Below are positions 44,244 through 53,152 of a DNA stretch of 54,543 bases, piece after piece (position 1 is the first letter of the stretch; each line of letters opens with the position of its first letter). The notes under the pieces were generated by a model, which was not told the DNA's origin, searched no databases, and saw nothing but the letters and a program-made list of their open reading frames with translations. The stretch is from Nocardia carnea (GTDB taxonomy: Bacteria > Actinomycetota > Actinomycetes > Mycobacteriales > Mycobacteriaceae), in contig NZ_JARWOV010000267.1 in assembly GCF_029868855.1 (NCBI RefSeq), positions 1-54,543 of the forward strand. The letters are read 5' to 3'. Position numbers and translations under genes: made by a program.

Positions 44244-44855
44244 GTGCCCACTGCCGCAGTCCCCGAGGATGCCGGTTCCGTGGACCGGCTCATCCTGGAT
44301 GCCGCACGTGACTGCGTCGCGGAATTCGGGGTCCGGCGGACCACGCTCGCGGAGGTCGCCCGCCGCGCGCGGGTGAGCCGCCCTACGGTCTACAGGCGCT
44401 GGTCCGACAGCCGCGCTCTCATCGGCGAACTGCTGGTGCGGGAACTCCGCGCGATCATCACGGCGGCCGTGCCGGAATCGGGCGACGCACGTACCCGCCT
44501 GGTCGCGAGCATCGTGGGCGGCGCGGCGCAGGTGCGATCGAACCCGCTGTTCGGCAAGATCTTCCGCACCGACACCGATCTCATGCTCACCTATGTCTTC
44601 GGCCGGCTGGGCCGCAACCAACGCGAACTGCTCGACCTGTTCGGCACCGGTATCCGCGAAGGGCAGGCCGACGGATCGGTACGCCACGGTGACCCGGCGC
44701 AGCTGGCCGCGATGCTGCTGTTGATCGCGCAGTCGGCGGTTCAATCGGCGGCCACGGTCGCCGAACTGCTCGACGGACCGGCAATGGACACCGAACTCCG
44801 GCACGCCCTGGACGCGTACCTCGCGCCCGAAGCCCCCTCGCCCAGGAAGGAGTAG
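44244..44855 (+). CDS. TetR family transcriptional regulator
   Basis: A 203-residue TetR repressor. The N-terminal HTH is at about 15-60 (ILDAARDCVAEFGVRRTTLA, then VARRARVSRPTVYRRWSDSR). The rest is a helical sensor domain. It corresponds to Rv2250c. GTG at 44244 is preceded by GAGG nine bases upstream. The 35-bp dyad between it and the flavoprotein gene suggests that it represses both itself and the flavoprotein-DGK operon, and perhaps the downstream glpD. The ligand is unknown; a lipid or acyl-CoA is a reasonable guess from context. Confidence 0.92.
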   Translation: MPTAAVPEDAGSVDRLILDAARDCVAEFGVRRTTLAEVARRARVSRPTVYRRWSDSRALIGELLVRELRAIITAAVPESGDARTRLVASIVGGAAQVRSNPLFGKIFRTDTDLMLTYVFGRLGRNQRELLDLFGTGIREGQADGSVRHGDPAQLAAMLLLIAQSAVQSAATVAELLDGPAMDTELRHALDAYLAPEAPSPRKE

Positions 44856-44924
44856 CGCACGGCCCGATCGGGACGCACTTTGCGGACCACGGCCCGCACG
44901 AGCGGGCGGCCGTGCCACGAAACC

Positions 44925-46478
44925 ATGGTCACCAACCCTTCCGGCACCGTCGGCGCCGCGCTCGACGCCGGCCGGCGCACTCGCGAAATCACCGCCCTCG
45001 GCGACGACCCGACCATCGACCTACTCGTCATCGGTGGCGGAGTGACGGGCGCAGGTGTAGCACTCGACGCCGCCGCCCGCGGCTTGCGCACACTTCTGGT
45101 GGAGAAACACGATCTGGCACACGGCACCAGCCGCTGGAGTTCCAAACTGGTCCACGGCGGCCTGCGCTACCTGGCGAGCGGGCGGGTCGGGATCGCTTAC
45201 GAGAGCGCCGTGGAACGCGGGATCCTGCTGCGCCGCAACGCACCCCACCTGGTACGGCCGCTACCCCAGCTGGTACCGCTGCTGCCCGATATCGGCCTGC
45301 CCTCCCGTGCCCTGATCCGCACCGGTTTCCTGGCCGGCGACCTGTTGCGCGCCGGCGCGCGCACACCGGGTTCGCTGCTACCGCGGTCGCGCCGGGTGAC
45401 CCGCGCCGAAGTACTGCGCCTGGCCCCGACCGTGCGCCGGGACGGTCTACGCGGCGGACTCCAGGCCTGGGACGGGCAACTGGTCGACGATGCCCGCCTG
45501 GTGGTGGCACTGGCCCGGACCGCGGCCGCCCATGGCGCGACCGTCCTCACTCGCGTTGCCGCCGAATCCGTCACCGGCGACGGGGCCACCCTTCGCGACC
45601 TCCGCACCGGGGAAACGCTGACCGTGCGCGCCGGCGCGGTGGTGAACGCCACCGGGGTCTGGGCCGACGAGGTCGATCCCAGTATCGAACTGCGGCCCAG
45701 CCGCGGCACCCATCTGGTGTTCGATGCCGCGGCCTTCGGCGGCCTCACGGCCGCGCTCACCATCCCGGTCCCGGGTTCGGTCGGCCGCTTCGTGTTCGCC
45801 CTGCCCGCACCGCACGGCCGCGTCTATCTCGGTTTGACCGATGAGGACGCACCGGGCCCGGTTCCGGACGAACCCCGCCCCACCCCCGCCGAAGTCGATT
45901 TCCTGCTCGACACGGTGAACACGGTGGTGCGCATACCGCTCACCCACAGCGATATCCGCGGTTCCTACGCCGGGCTGCGTCCACTGCTGCGCGCCGGGGG
46001 CGACAGCACCGCCGATATCTCGCGCGAACACGCGGTCCTCGTTTCCCCATCCGGTGTGATCACAGTGGTCGGCGGCAAACTCACCACCTACCGGAAAATG
46101 GCGCAGGACGCCCTCGACACCGCGATAGCGCACGCCCGCCTGACCGCGGGACCGTGCCGGACAACCGATCTACCGCTGGCCGGCGCAGTCGCCGGAGCAG
46201 CCCGCGATCACCTGCTCGCCCCGCAATTGCTGATCGAACGCTACGGCGCCGAAGCACCCGCCGTGGCAGCACTCGCCGCGTCCGACCCCGAACTCGCGGT
46301 ACCCGTGGCACCGGGAGCCGATGTGCTGGCGGCGGAGTTCGCCTGGTCGATCACCCAGGAAGGCGCCCTGGACGCCGGCGATCTCCTGGATCGCCGCACC
46401 CGGATCGGCCTGGTACCGGACGACCGCGCCGCGGCGCGCGCCACCGCCGAGGCGATGGTGGCCGCCTATTCGAAGTGA
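44925..46478 (+). CDS. glpD: Glycerol-3-phosphate dehydrogenase, FAD-dependent
   Basis: A 517-residue membrane-associated flavoenzyme that oxidises glycerol-3-phosphate to dihydroxyacetone phosphate and passes electrons to quinones. The FAD-binding VIGGGVTGAGVALDAAARGL is followed by HGTSRWSSKLVHGGLRYL, GRVYLGLTDED and VGGKLTTYRKMAQDA, all typical of GlpD. Length matches the 516-residue GlpD1 (Rv2249c) of M. tuberculosis. The ATG at 44925 starts about 70 bases after tetR; no strong ribosome site is visible. DHAP is also the precursor of the alkyl-DHAP pathway predicted for the divergent operon. The 3' end overlaps the convergent GNAT gene by 13 bases. Confidence 0.93.
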   Translation: MVTNPSGTVGAALDAGRRTREITALGDDPTIDLLVIGGGVTGAGVALDAAARGLRTLLVEKHDLAHGTSRWSSKLVHGGLRYLASGRVGIAYESAVERGILLRRNAPHLVRPLPQLVPLLPDIGLPSRALIRTGFLAGDLLRAGARTPGSLLPRSRRVTRAEVLRLAPTVRRDGLRGGLQAWDGQLVDDARLVVALARTAAAHGATVLTRVAAESVTGDGATLRDLRTGETLTVRAGAVVNATGVWADEVDPSIELRPSRGTHLVFDAAAFGGLTAALTIPVPGSVGRFVFALPAPHGRVYLGLTDEDAPGPVPDEPRPTPAEVDFLLDTVNTVVRIPLTHSDIRGSYAGLRPLLRAGGDSTADISREHAVLVSPSGVITVVGGKLTTYRKMAQDALDTAIAHARLTAGPCRTTDLPLAGAVAGAARDHLLAPQLLIERYGAEAPAVAALAASDPELAVPVAPGADVLAAEFAWSITQEGALDAGDLLDRRTRIGLVPDDRAAARATAEAMVAAYSK

Positions 46479-46999
46479 GCCGCAGCGTAATCCCACTCCG
46501 GCACGGACGCGGTCATACAGGCGCGCGGCCAGCGGTCCAGCCCGTGCGCGATCTCCGCGGCCCGCACCGCCCGCAGACCGGGCGTCTCGTCGGCGGCATC
46601 GAGGTAGCGGAATCCCAGCCGCGCGTAATAGGGCCCGTTCCACGCGACCTCGGTGAACGTGGTCAGCGTTATCGCCGGCAGCCCGCGCTCCGCGGCCCAG
46701 CGGACCGCCCGGTCGATGAGCCGCCGCCCGATCCGCTGTCCCCGGTATCCGGGGAGCACCGACACCTGGTCGATATGAGCGTTCCCGTCCACGACGCTCA
46801 CGATCAGATACCCCACCGGCACCCCGCCGTGCACCCACACCCACGCCCGGCCGTCGAGCACGAACGCACCGAGGACCTCCGCGGACAGCGGTTCGTCCCC
46901 GGCCACCGCGTCCATCCCCACCGCGGCGAACGGTTCCCCCGCCCGCACCTCGATCTCCTGCAGCCGGGGTATATCCGTGGCGATTGCCTCGCGGATCAT
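46466..46999 (-). CDS. GNAT family N-acetyltransferase
   Basis: A 177-residue acetyltransferase. The acetyl-CoA-binding motif is VSVLPGYRGQRIGRRLIDRA, followed by GLPAITLTTFTEVAWNGPYY and ARLGFRYLDA, which closes the fold. The substrate is unknown. ATG at 46999 follows GAGGAG. The gene overlaps the end of glpD tail to tail. Confidence 0.9.
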   Translation of the reverse strand: MIREAIATDIPRLQEIEVRAGEPFAAVGMDAVAGDEPLSAEVLGAFVLDGRAWVWVHGGVPVGYLIVSVVDGNAHIDQVSVLPGYRGQRIGRRLIDRAVRWAAERGLPAITLTTFTEVAWNGPYYARLGFRYLDAADETPGLRAVRAAEIAHGLDRWPRACMTASVPEWDYAAAHFE

Positions 47000-47518
47000 G
47001 AGCACTCCTCGTTCGGTGGCGGCCGACCCACGAACGGTACCCGCGGACGACGTCAGCGGTTTTCCGGAACCCGGCCGGATTCAGCACTGCCCACGGGGCA
47101 CTTTCGGCGCAAGCCGGTTCCTCCAGGTACTGCTTCGACTCGGTCCCGACGCCGAGCACCGACGCATCGGAGCGATGCCGAACGATCGAGGCACTAGGCG
47201 AACGATGCAGCCGGCGAAGGTCGGATTGTGTGCATCGCACCGGGCTCGCCCTGCGAAGTGAAATGAGCCGGTGTCCCTCGGCACGGGTCGGCCGACGCAT
47301 TTTCTGGAGGGGACACGACTTCGGTGCCGAGACCAGCGAGGCCCTCGAAGTGTTGAGGCCGCGTCGTGCTTCGGTCCTCGATGCGAGGCGGCGCAATCAC
47401 GAGTGTCGAGGGCTGAAGCACGACGCCTGGGAGGCCTCGCCTCCGCGGCGACGCAGGCGCCGCAAGAAAACACAGCTCGCATCTATGCTGGTGCGGTGGT
47501 CTGAGGAAGGAGCCGGGA
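47000..47518. other. Intergenic region with a long inverted repeat
   Basis: About 519 bases between the divergent GNAT and FHA genes. No protein gene is supported. Most of the right half is occupied by a long imperfect inverted repeat (47355-47438), described separately. Confidence 0.5.
47355..47438. repeat. Long imperfect inverted repeat (hairpin-forming)
   Basis: The left arm at 47355-47382 begins GAGGCC and contains CGTCGTGCTTC; the right arm at 47406-47438 contains GAAGCACGACG and ends in GGCCTC. The arms pair over about 20 of 22 central positions plus the outer GAGGCC/GGCCTC, with a loop of about 23 bases. It could be a structured RNA, a terminator or a small non-autonomous repeat. Confidence 0.6.
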
Positions 47519-48649
47519 GTGCGTGTCGATACGTCCACCATCGGTATCGCGCCGGGTGAGGGCCTGGTCGCGCGCTTCGGTGATGTCGTGATCTACCTCG
47601 TGGGTGCCAATGCTTCCACCGAGCGGATACTCGGCGCCGTCGAGGCGGTGGCGGATGCGGAGCATCCCGGTGCGGCGATCGCTCAGCGGCTCGCGGCGGT
47701 GGTCTTCGGAACCGGTTCGGAACCGCCCCCGTTCGGGTTGGTCGCCCCCACCGCCGACGGCACCCTGGTCCTGCTGCGGGGCCCGGTATCGGCGTTGATC
47801 TCCGGCGCGGAAGGGTCCCGGCGGCTGGTCGGTGCGCGTGCTTTCACCTGGGTCGACGAGATCGTGCGCGATCCGGTCCGCACCCTGTCGGTGGGGCCGG
47901 GCGCGGACGCCCAGGTGACCCCGTACCCCCGGACCGACCTACGCGCGGGTGTGGTACCCGGCGGTGGCTTCGTGATCCACGCCGCGGTACGCCGGAGCAA
48001 GAAGCCCGGCCGGCCCGCTGCGGCGGTCGCGGCGAAACGGGTCGCCGGCGGGGAACCGCCGGCCACGGCGCCGGCCGGGCTGGTCGCCGCCGATCCGGAA
48101 CCGGTGGCCGATTCCGGGCCACGTACGGGTCTCGCGGCCGCCCGCCCGGCGGAACCGTTACCCGGCACCCGGGCCTGGTCCGCGGCACCCGCGCGGCCCG
48201 CGGCGGATCCCATCCGGCTGCGGAAGGAACCGGCGACACCACGAGCGCACGCCGAGCGCAACGGCGCGGACAACCGCAACGGTGCGGACAACGGGGAGAA
48301 GACCGCAGCCGTACTGGTCGCCGAGGACGGTACGAGTTACCCGCTGGACCGCGCGTACGTGATCGGCCGCGGCCCCTCGGTGGACGAATCGGTGCGCCGC
48401 AAAACCGCCGCCCCGCTGGTACTGCAGCGCGACCGCCATATCTCCCGGGTGCACGCCTACCTCTCGGTGGACGCCGGCAAGGTGTACCTGCGCGACGCCG
48501 GCACCGCGGCAGGCACCTTCGTCTCGACTCCCGGCGAACCGCGCTGGACCCGCATCGGGCAATCCCCGACCGAACTACCGCCCGGCGGCCGGATCCGCAT
48601 CAGCGAACAGGTCCTCACCTACCAGGCGGAATCCACGCACGGAGGTTGA
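47519..48649 (+). CDS. FHA domain-containing protein
   Basis: A 376-residue protein with a C-terminal phosphothreonine-binding FHA domain at about residues 270-365 (AYVIGRGPSVDESV, then the binding loop DRHISRVHAYLSVDAGKVYL and AGTAAGTFV). The N-terminal 150 residues form an alpha/beta domain (FGDVVIYLVGAN) that resembles the small accessory domain of actinobacterial FHA signalling proteins. A 100-residue Pro/Ala/Arg linker joins them. It probably docks onto targets phosphorylated by Ser/Thr kinases. GTG at 47519 has AGGAG upstream. No kinase gene is nearby. Confidence 0.88.
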   Translation: MRVDTSTIGIAPGEGLVARFGDVVIYLVGANASTERILGAVEAVADAEHPGAAIAQRLAAVVFGTGSEPPPFGLVAPTADGTLVLLRGPVSALISGAEGSRRLVGARAFTWVDEIVRDPVRTLSVGPGADAQVTPYPRTDLRAGVVPGGGFVIHAAVRRSKKPGRPAAAVAAKRVAGGEPPATAPAGLVAADPEPVADSGPRTGLAAARPAEPLPGTRAWSAAPARPAADPIRLRKEPATPRAHAERNGADNRNGADNGEKTAAVLVAEDGTSYPLDRAYVIGRGPSVDESVRRKTAAPLVLQRDRHISRVHAYLSVDAGKVYLRDAGTAAGTFVSTPGEPRWTRIGQSPTELPPGGRIRISEQVLTYQAESTHGG

Positions 48650-48698
48650 GCGGTGTGCCCGGACCACGCGTCCGCAACGCACAGCGCACAATGGCGGT

Positions 48699-51008
48699 AT
48701 GCACCGCAACGGCCCGACCGAGGACATCGACGAATCCGCGCTCACCGTCACACCACCGAAGGCGCAGGCGGCGGGGGTCCGGGCGGTCGGGGTCGCGCTG
48801 AAGCGGGCGGTTGCCGATATGGGGGTGGTCCGCACCGCACGCACGCTGGCGCGGGTGAACCAGGTGAACGGATTCGACTGTCCGGGGTGCGCGTGGCCGG
48901 AACCCAGCGGGCACCGCCGTCCCGCCGAGTTCTGCGAGAACGGAGCGAAAGCGGTCGCCGAGGAGGCGACCCTGAACACCGTGGGCCCGGAGTTCTTCGC
49001 CGAACATTCGATCGCCGATCTCGCCGGGAAGTCCGGGTACTGGCTGGGCCGTCAGGGGCGGCTGACCCACCCCATGGTGCTGCGGCCGGGCGATACCCAC
49101 TACCGCCCGATCGCGTGGGACGACGCCTACCGCCTCGTCGCCGACCGGTTACGGGCCCTGGATTCCCCGGACGAGGCCGTGTTCTACACCTCCGGCCGCA
49201 CCGCGAACGAAACCGCATTCCTCTACCAGCTGATGGTCCGCAGTTTCGGTACCAGCAACCTGCCCGACTGCAGCAATATGTGCCACGAATCGTCGGGCAC
49301 CGCACTCACCGGTTCCATCGGAATCGGCAAGGGCTCGGTGACCATCGACGATTTCGCCGCTGCCGATCTCATCCTGATCGCCGGCCAGAACCCGGGCACC
49401 AACCATCCGCGTATGTTGAGCGCGCTCGCCGACGCGAAGAAAGCCGGCGCCGAGATCGTCGCGATCAATCCGCTGCCCGAAACCGGTCTGATCGGTTTCC
49501 GCGATCCGCAGACCGTGCGCGGGCTCACCACCGGCGTCGATATCGCCGACGATTTCCTGCAGATCCGCCTCGGCGGCGATATGGCCCTGTTCCAGGGTCT
49601 GGCGAAACTGCTGTTCGAGGCCGAGGACCGGGCACCCGGCACCGTACTGGACCGCGCCTTCATCGAAGCCCATACCGCCGGATTCGCCGACTACGAACGC
49701 CATATCCGAGCGGTCGACCTGGATACGGTCTACGAGGCGAGCGGACTCACCCCTGATGAACTCGCCCGCACGGCCGACCGGCTGGCCCGGTCCCGCAATA
49801 CGATCGTCTGCTGGGCGATGGGGCTCACCCAGCACAAGAACGCGGTCGCCACCATCGAGGAAGCCACCAATCTGCTGCTGGCACGGGGGATGATCGGCAA
49901 GCCGGGGGCGGGTGTCTGCCCGGTGCGCGGCCATTCCAATGTGCAGGGCGACCGCACCATGGGTATCTGGGAACGGATGCCCGAGCCGTTCCTCGCCGCG
50001 CTGGACCACGAGTTCGGGATCAGCAGTCCCCGCACCCACGGTTACGACACCGTCGACGCCATCCGCGCATTGCGCGACGGGCGCGCCCGGGTGTTCTTCG
50101 GGATGGGCGGCAATTTCGTCGCCGCCACCCCGGATACCACCGTCACCGAGGCAGCTCTGCGCAACTGCGCACTCACGGTGCAGGTGTCGACCAAACTCAA
50201 CCGCAGTCATATCGTCCACGGCGCCACCGCGCTGATCCTGCCGACCCTGGGCCGCACCGATCTGGATATCCAGAACGGCCGGCGCCAGCAGGTGTCGGTG
50301 GAGGATTCGATGTCGATGGTGCATCTGTCCACCGGCCGGCTCGACCCGGTGAGCGACGAACTGCGCAGCGAGGTCGCGATCGTCTGTGAACTCGCCAGGG
50401 AGCTGCTGGGTCCGGAACACCCCGTGCCCTGGGAGCGTTTCCGCGGCGACTACGACCGGATCCGCGATGCCATCGCCCGCGTGGTACCCGGGTGCGCCGA
50501 TTACAACAGCCGGGTCCGGCAGCGCAACGGTTTCGTCCTCCCCCACCCGCCACGCGATACCCGTGAATTCCGCACCGCCACCGGAAAAGCCAATTTCGCG
50601 GTGAACGAGCTGAGCTGGGTGCCGGTGCCGCCCGGCCGCCTCGTCCTGCAGACCCTGCGCAGTCACGACCAGTACAACACCACGATCTACGGCCTCGACG
50701 ATCGCTACCGCGGCGTCCACCACGGCCGCCGCGTGGTGCTGGTGAACGCCGGCGATATCGCCGAATTGGGGTTCCGCGACGGTGACCTCGTCGACCTGGT
50801 GGCGGAATGGACCGACGGTGTCGAACGCCGGGTGACCGGTTTCCGGCTGGTCGAGTACTCCACGCCCCGCGGGAACGCCGCCGCCTACTACCCCGAAACG
50901 AACCCGCTGGTCCCGCTCGACCATGTCGCGGAACGGTCGAATACACCCGTATCGAAGGCCGTTGTCATTCGGCTCGAACCTCATATCCACCAGCGCAGCC
51001 CCGAATGA
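48699..51008 (+). CDS. FdhF/YdeP family molybdopterin oxidoreductase
   Basis: A 769-residue molybdopterin enzyme of the DMSO-reductase superfamily. The N-terminal cysteines Cys61, Cys64 and Cys79 (CPGC...C) may ligate an iron-sulfur cluster. Cys195 in NMCHESSG sits where formate dehydrogenase H has its Mo-binding selenocysteine. Further blocks include LILIAGQNPGTNHPRM, GLTTGVDI and the C-terminal NAGDIAELGFRDGDLVDL molybdopterin domain. It matches Rv2900c. A true formate dehydrogenase activity is not proven for the YdeP branch; acid or redox stress roles have been suggested. fdhD overlaps its stop (ATGA). It lies 49 bases after the FHA gene. Confidence 0.9.
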   Translation: MHRNGPTEDIDESALTVTPPKAQAAGVRAVGVALKRAVADMGVVRTARTLARVNQVNGFDCPGCAWPEPSGHRRPAEFCENGAKAVAEEATLNTVGPEFFAEHSIADLAGKSGYWLGRQGRLTHPMVLRPGDTHYRPIAWDDAYRLVADRLRALDSPDEAVFYTSGRTANETAFLYQLMVRSFGTSNLPDCSNMCHESSGTALTGSIGIGKGSVTIDDFAAADLILIAGQNPGTNHPRMLSALADAKKAGAEIVAINPLPETGLIGFRDPQTVRGLTTGVDIADDFLQIRLGGDMALFQGLAKLLFEAEDRAPGTVLDRAFIEAHTAGFADYERHIRAVDLDTVYEASGLTPDELARTADRLARSRNTIVCWAMGLTQHKNAVATIEEATNLLLARGMIGKPGAGVCPVRGHSNVQGDRTMGIWERMPEPFLAALDHEFGISSPRTHGYDTVDAIRALRDGRARVFFGMGGNFVAATPDTTVTEAALRNCALTVQVSTKLNRSHIVHGATALILPTLGRTDLDIQNGRRQQVSVEDSMSMVHLSTGRLDPVSDELRSEVAIVCELARELLGPEHPVPWERFRGDYDRIRDAIARVVPGCADYNSRVRQRNGFVLPHPPRDTREFRTATGKANFAVNELSWVPVPPGRLVLQTLRSHDQYNTTIYGLDDRYRGVHHGRRVVLVNAGDIAELGFRDGDLVDLVAEWTDGVERRVTGFRLVEYSTPRGNAAAYYPETNPLVPLDHVAERSNTPVSKAVVIRLEPHIHQRSPE

Positions 51009-51832
51009 GCAGAGTCACCGCGCGACGCCGGATGCGACGTATCACCCCGGCCGGCGAGATCACCCGTCCCGATACCCTGGCCGTCGAAGAACCCCTGGAG
51101 ATCCGGGTGCGCGGGGAATCGCTCACCGTCACCATGCGCACGCCGGGCAACGATATCGACCTGGTGCACGGTTTCCTGTTCGCCGAATCGCTGATCACCG
51201 AGGCCGCCGATATCCGCACTGCCCGCTATTGCGCCGGCACCGACGACGAGGGTCGCAACACCTACAACGTCCTCGATATCGACCCCGCCGGCACCATTGC
51301 CCCGCCGAACCGCCCGTTCCTGACCACCGGTGCCTGCGGTCTGTGCGGGAAAACGGCCCTCGACGAGATCCGGCAGCGCAGCCGACACCCGCTCCCACCC
51401 CCGCAGCCATTGGTCGAGGCGGCGGTCCTGGCCCGTCTACCGGAGGCCCTGCGCCGGCAGCAGACGGTTTTCGACGCTACCGGGGGCTTGCACGGTGCGG
51501 GTCTGTTCACCGCCGACGGTGACGCCGTGGCCGTCCGGGAGGATATCGGCCGGCACAACGCGGTCGACAAGGTCATCGGCTGGGCACTGCGGGAGGGCCG
51601 GATTCCGGCATCGGATCTCGTACTGGTCGTGAGTGGCCGGGCCTCCTTCGAGCTCGCACAGAAGGCCGTCCTCGCCGGTATCCCGGTCCTCGCGGCCGTA
51701 TCGGCCCCGAGTTCGCTGGCCGTGGACCTCGCCGCCGAATCCGGGCTCACCCTGGCAGGTTTCGTCCGCGGCGACACGATGAACATCTACACCGGCGCGG
51801 AACGGGTCGCGGGGTCCCTCCCCGGCACCTGA
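51005..51832 (+). CDS. fdhD: Formate dehydrogenase accessory sulfurtransferase FdhD
   Basis: A 275-residue sulfurtransferase that loads sulfur onto the molybdenum cofactor of formate-dehydrogenase-type enzymes. The essential CxxC is Cys111/Cys114 in GACGLCGKTALDE. DLVHGFLFAESLI, ATGGLHGAGLF, REDIGRHNAVDKVIG and VVSGRASFELAQKAV are family blocks. The ATG overlaps the fdhF stop, so enzyme and activator are made together; this supports a sulfurated Mo site in the neighbour. Confidence 0.94.
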   Translation: MSRVTARRRMRRITPAGEITRPDTLAVEEPLEIRVRGESLTVTMRTPGNDIDLVHGFLFAESLITEAADIRTARYCAGTDDEGRNTYNVLDIDPAGTIAPPNRPFLTTGACGLCGKTALDEIRQRSRHPLPPPQPLVEAAVLARLPEALRRQQTVFDATGGLHGAGLFTADGDAVAVREDIGRHNAVDKVIGWALREGRIPASDLVLVVSGRASFELAQKAVLAGIPVLAAVSAPSSLAVDLAAESGLTLAGFVRGDTMNIYTGAERVAGSLPGT

Positions 51833-51872
51833 CCCGAGCAGCCGCCCGGACCCGCGGTCTGCGCACGGCGGA

Positions 51873-53045
51873 TCAACGCGGTTCCCGCACCGGGTAGCCC
51901 GAGAGATCCAGATCGTCCTTCGCGTCCCCGGCGAACTTGTCCATCAGACCGAACCAGCGCGACCCCAGGAACCAATCGCGCAGCCGCAGACCGTACGCGG
52001 TTTTCGGTGCCAGGAAGGGGCCTGGGCTGCTGCCCAGCCCCACCTTCGCGTATCGGCGCATGATCCGGTCGTAACGGGCGAAGGCCACGGTATGGTCGCC
52101 TTCCGCGGCAGCCAGTTCCCCGGCGAGCACATAGGCACCCACTACCGCCAGACCGGTACCGAACCCGGCCAGGGTGTTCCCATAGGCGCTGTCGCCGACC
52201 AGCGCCACCCGCCCCGCCACATAACTCGGCATCCGCACCCGGGCCAGTGCGTCGAGGTAGAAATCGCCGAGTTCCGGTAGTTCGGCGAGCATTTCGGGTA
52301 CCTGCCATCCCATCCCGGTGAATCTCTCGATCAGCATGCGACGCTTGTCCGCTTCGTCCGCGAAGGTCATTTCGGGTGCCGCGAACAGGTACATCTGCTG
52401 CGCCTTCGGACCGCCCCGAACCGCGAGCCGGCCCGCGTCGCTGTGGGCATACGATTCGCGCCGCCGGGGCCCGTCGGACCCATCACGGGTGGGTGGTTCC
52501 CCGGCGATGGCGTAGTAGTAGCCGCGATGTTGGACGAACTGCTCTTCCGGGCCGAAAACCAGGCGGCGAACCCGGGAGTGGATACCGTCGGCACCGAAAA
52601 CCAGATCGAAGCGCCCTGCCGGACCGTTCTCGAATTCGACCTCGACTCCGCCCTCGGTTTCACGCAATGCACTGATCGAATCGCCGAACCGGTAGGTGCA
52701 GTGCCGGGCACCGGCCTCGTACAGAATCTCGGCCAGGTCGCCCCGCAGGATCTCGACGTCGCCGCCGGTGAAATCGCCGGATATCCGCACTCGTTCGCGC
52801 CCCTGGGCGTCGACGATGACCATATCGGTGGCGCCGGTACTCCGGCGACAGATCTCGTCGTAGACGCCCGTCCGCTCCAGCACCGTGCGGTGCACAACCC
52901 CCTTGAAGTCGACAGCCTGGCCGCCGGGCCGCAGCGCGGCGGCACGTTCGACGACCGTGACGTCGAATCCGTAGCGAGCGAGCCAATAGGCGAGAGTTGG
53001 GCCGGCGATGCTCGCGCCGGAGACGAGGACGCTGCGGTTCTTCAT
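51873..53045 (-). CDS. FAD-dependent monooxygenase
   Basis: A 390-residue class A flavin monooxygenase. The N-terminal Rossmann motif is GASIAGPTLAYWLARYG (about 8-24), followed by FDLVFGADGIHSRVR and the second FAD motif VALVGDSAYGNTLAGFG. It hydroxylates an aromatic or polyketide-like compound, or may modify an antibiotic; substrate unknown. ATG at 53045 is chosen because GGAG lies 6 bases upstream. It is divergent from a TetR gene that probably controls it. Confidence 0.92.
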   Translation of the reverse strand: MKNRSVLVSGASIAGPTLAYWLARYGFDVTVVERAAALRPGGQAVDFKGVVHRTVLERTGVYDEICRRSTGATDMVIVDAQGRERVRISGDFTGGDVEILRGDLAEILYEAGARHCTYRFGDSISALRETEGGVEVEFENGPAGRFDLVFGADGIHSRVRRLVFGPEEQFVQHRGYYYAIAGEPPTRDGSDGPRRRESYAHSDAGRLAVRGGPKAQQMYLFAAPEMTFADEADKRRMLIERFTGMGWQVPEMLAELPELGDFYLDALARVRMPSYVAGRVALVGDSAYGNTLAGFGTGLAVVGAYVLAGELAAAEGDHTVAFARYDRIMRRYAKVGLGSSPGPFLAPKTAYGLRLRDWFLGSRWFGLMDKFAGDAKDDLDLSGYPVREPR

Positions 53046-53152
53046 GATGAACTCCATCCAGAATATGCGTCCACCGGATACTGTTTCCGTCGGACGCAGT
53101 GCAGCGTATGGTAGACACAATTCCACGTCAACCGAATTTCGAAAGGCATCCG

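Noticed and set aside
49149..50990. 613-residue minus-strand open frame opposite fdhF
   Set aside because: Shadow frame; the plus strand holds complete molybdopterin oxidoreductase motifs.
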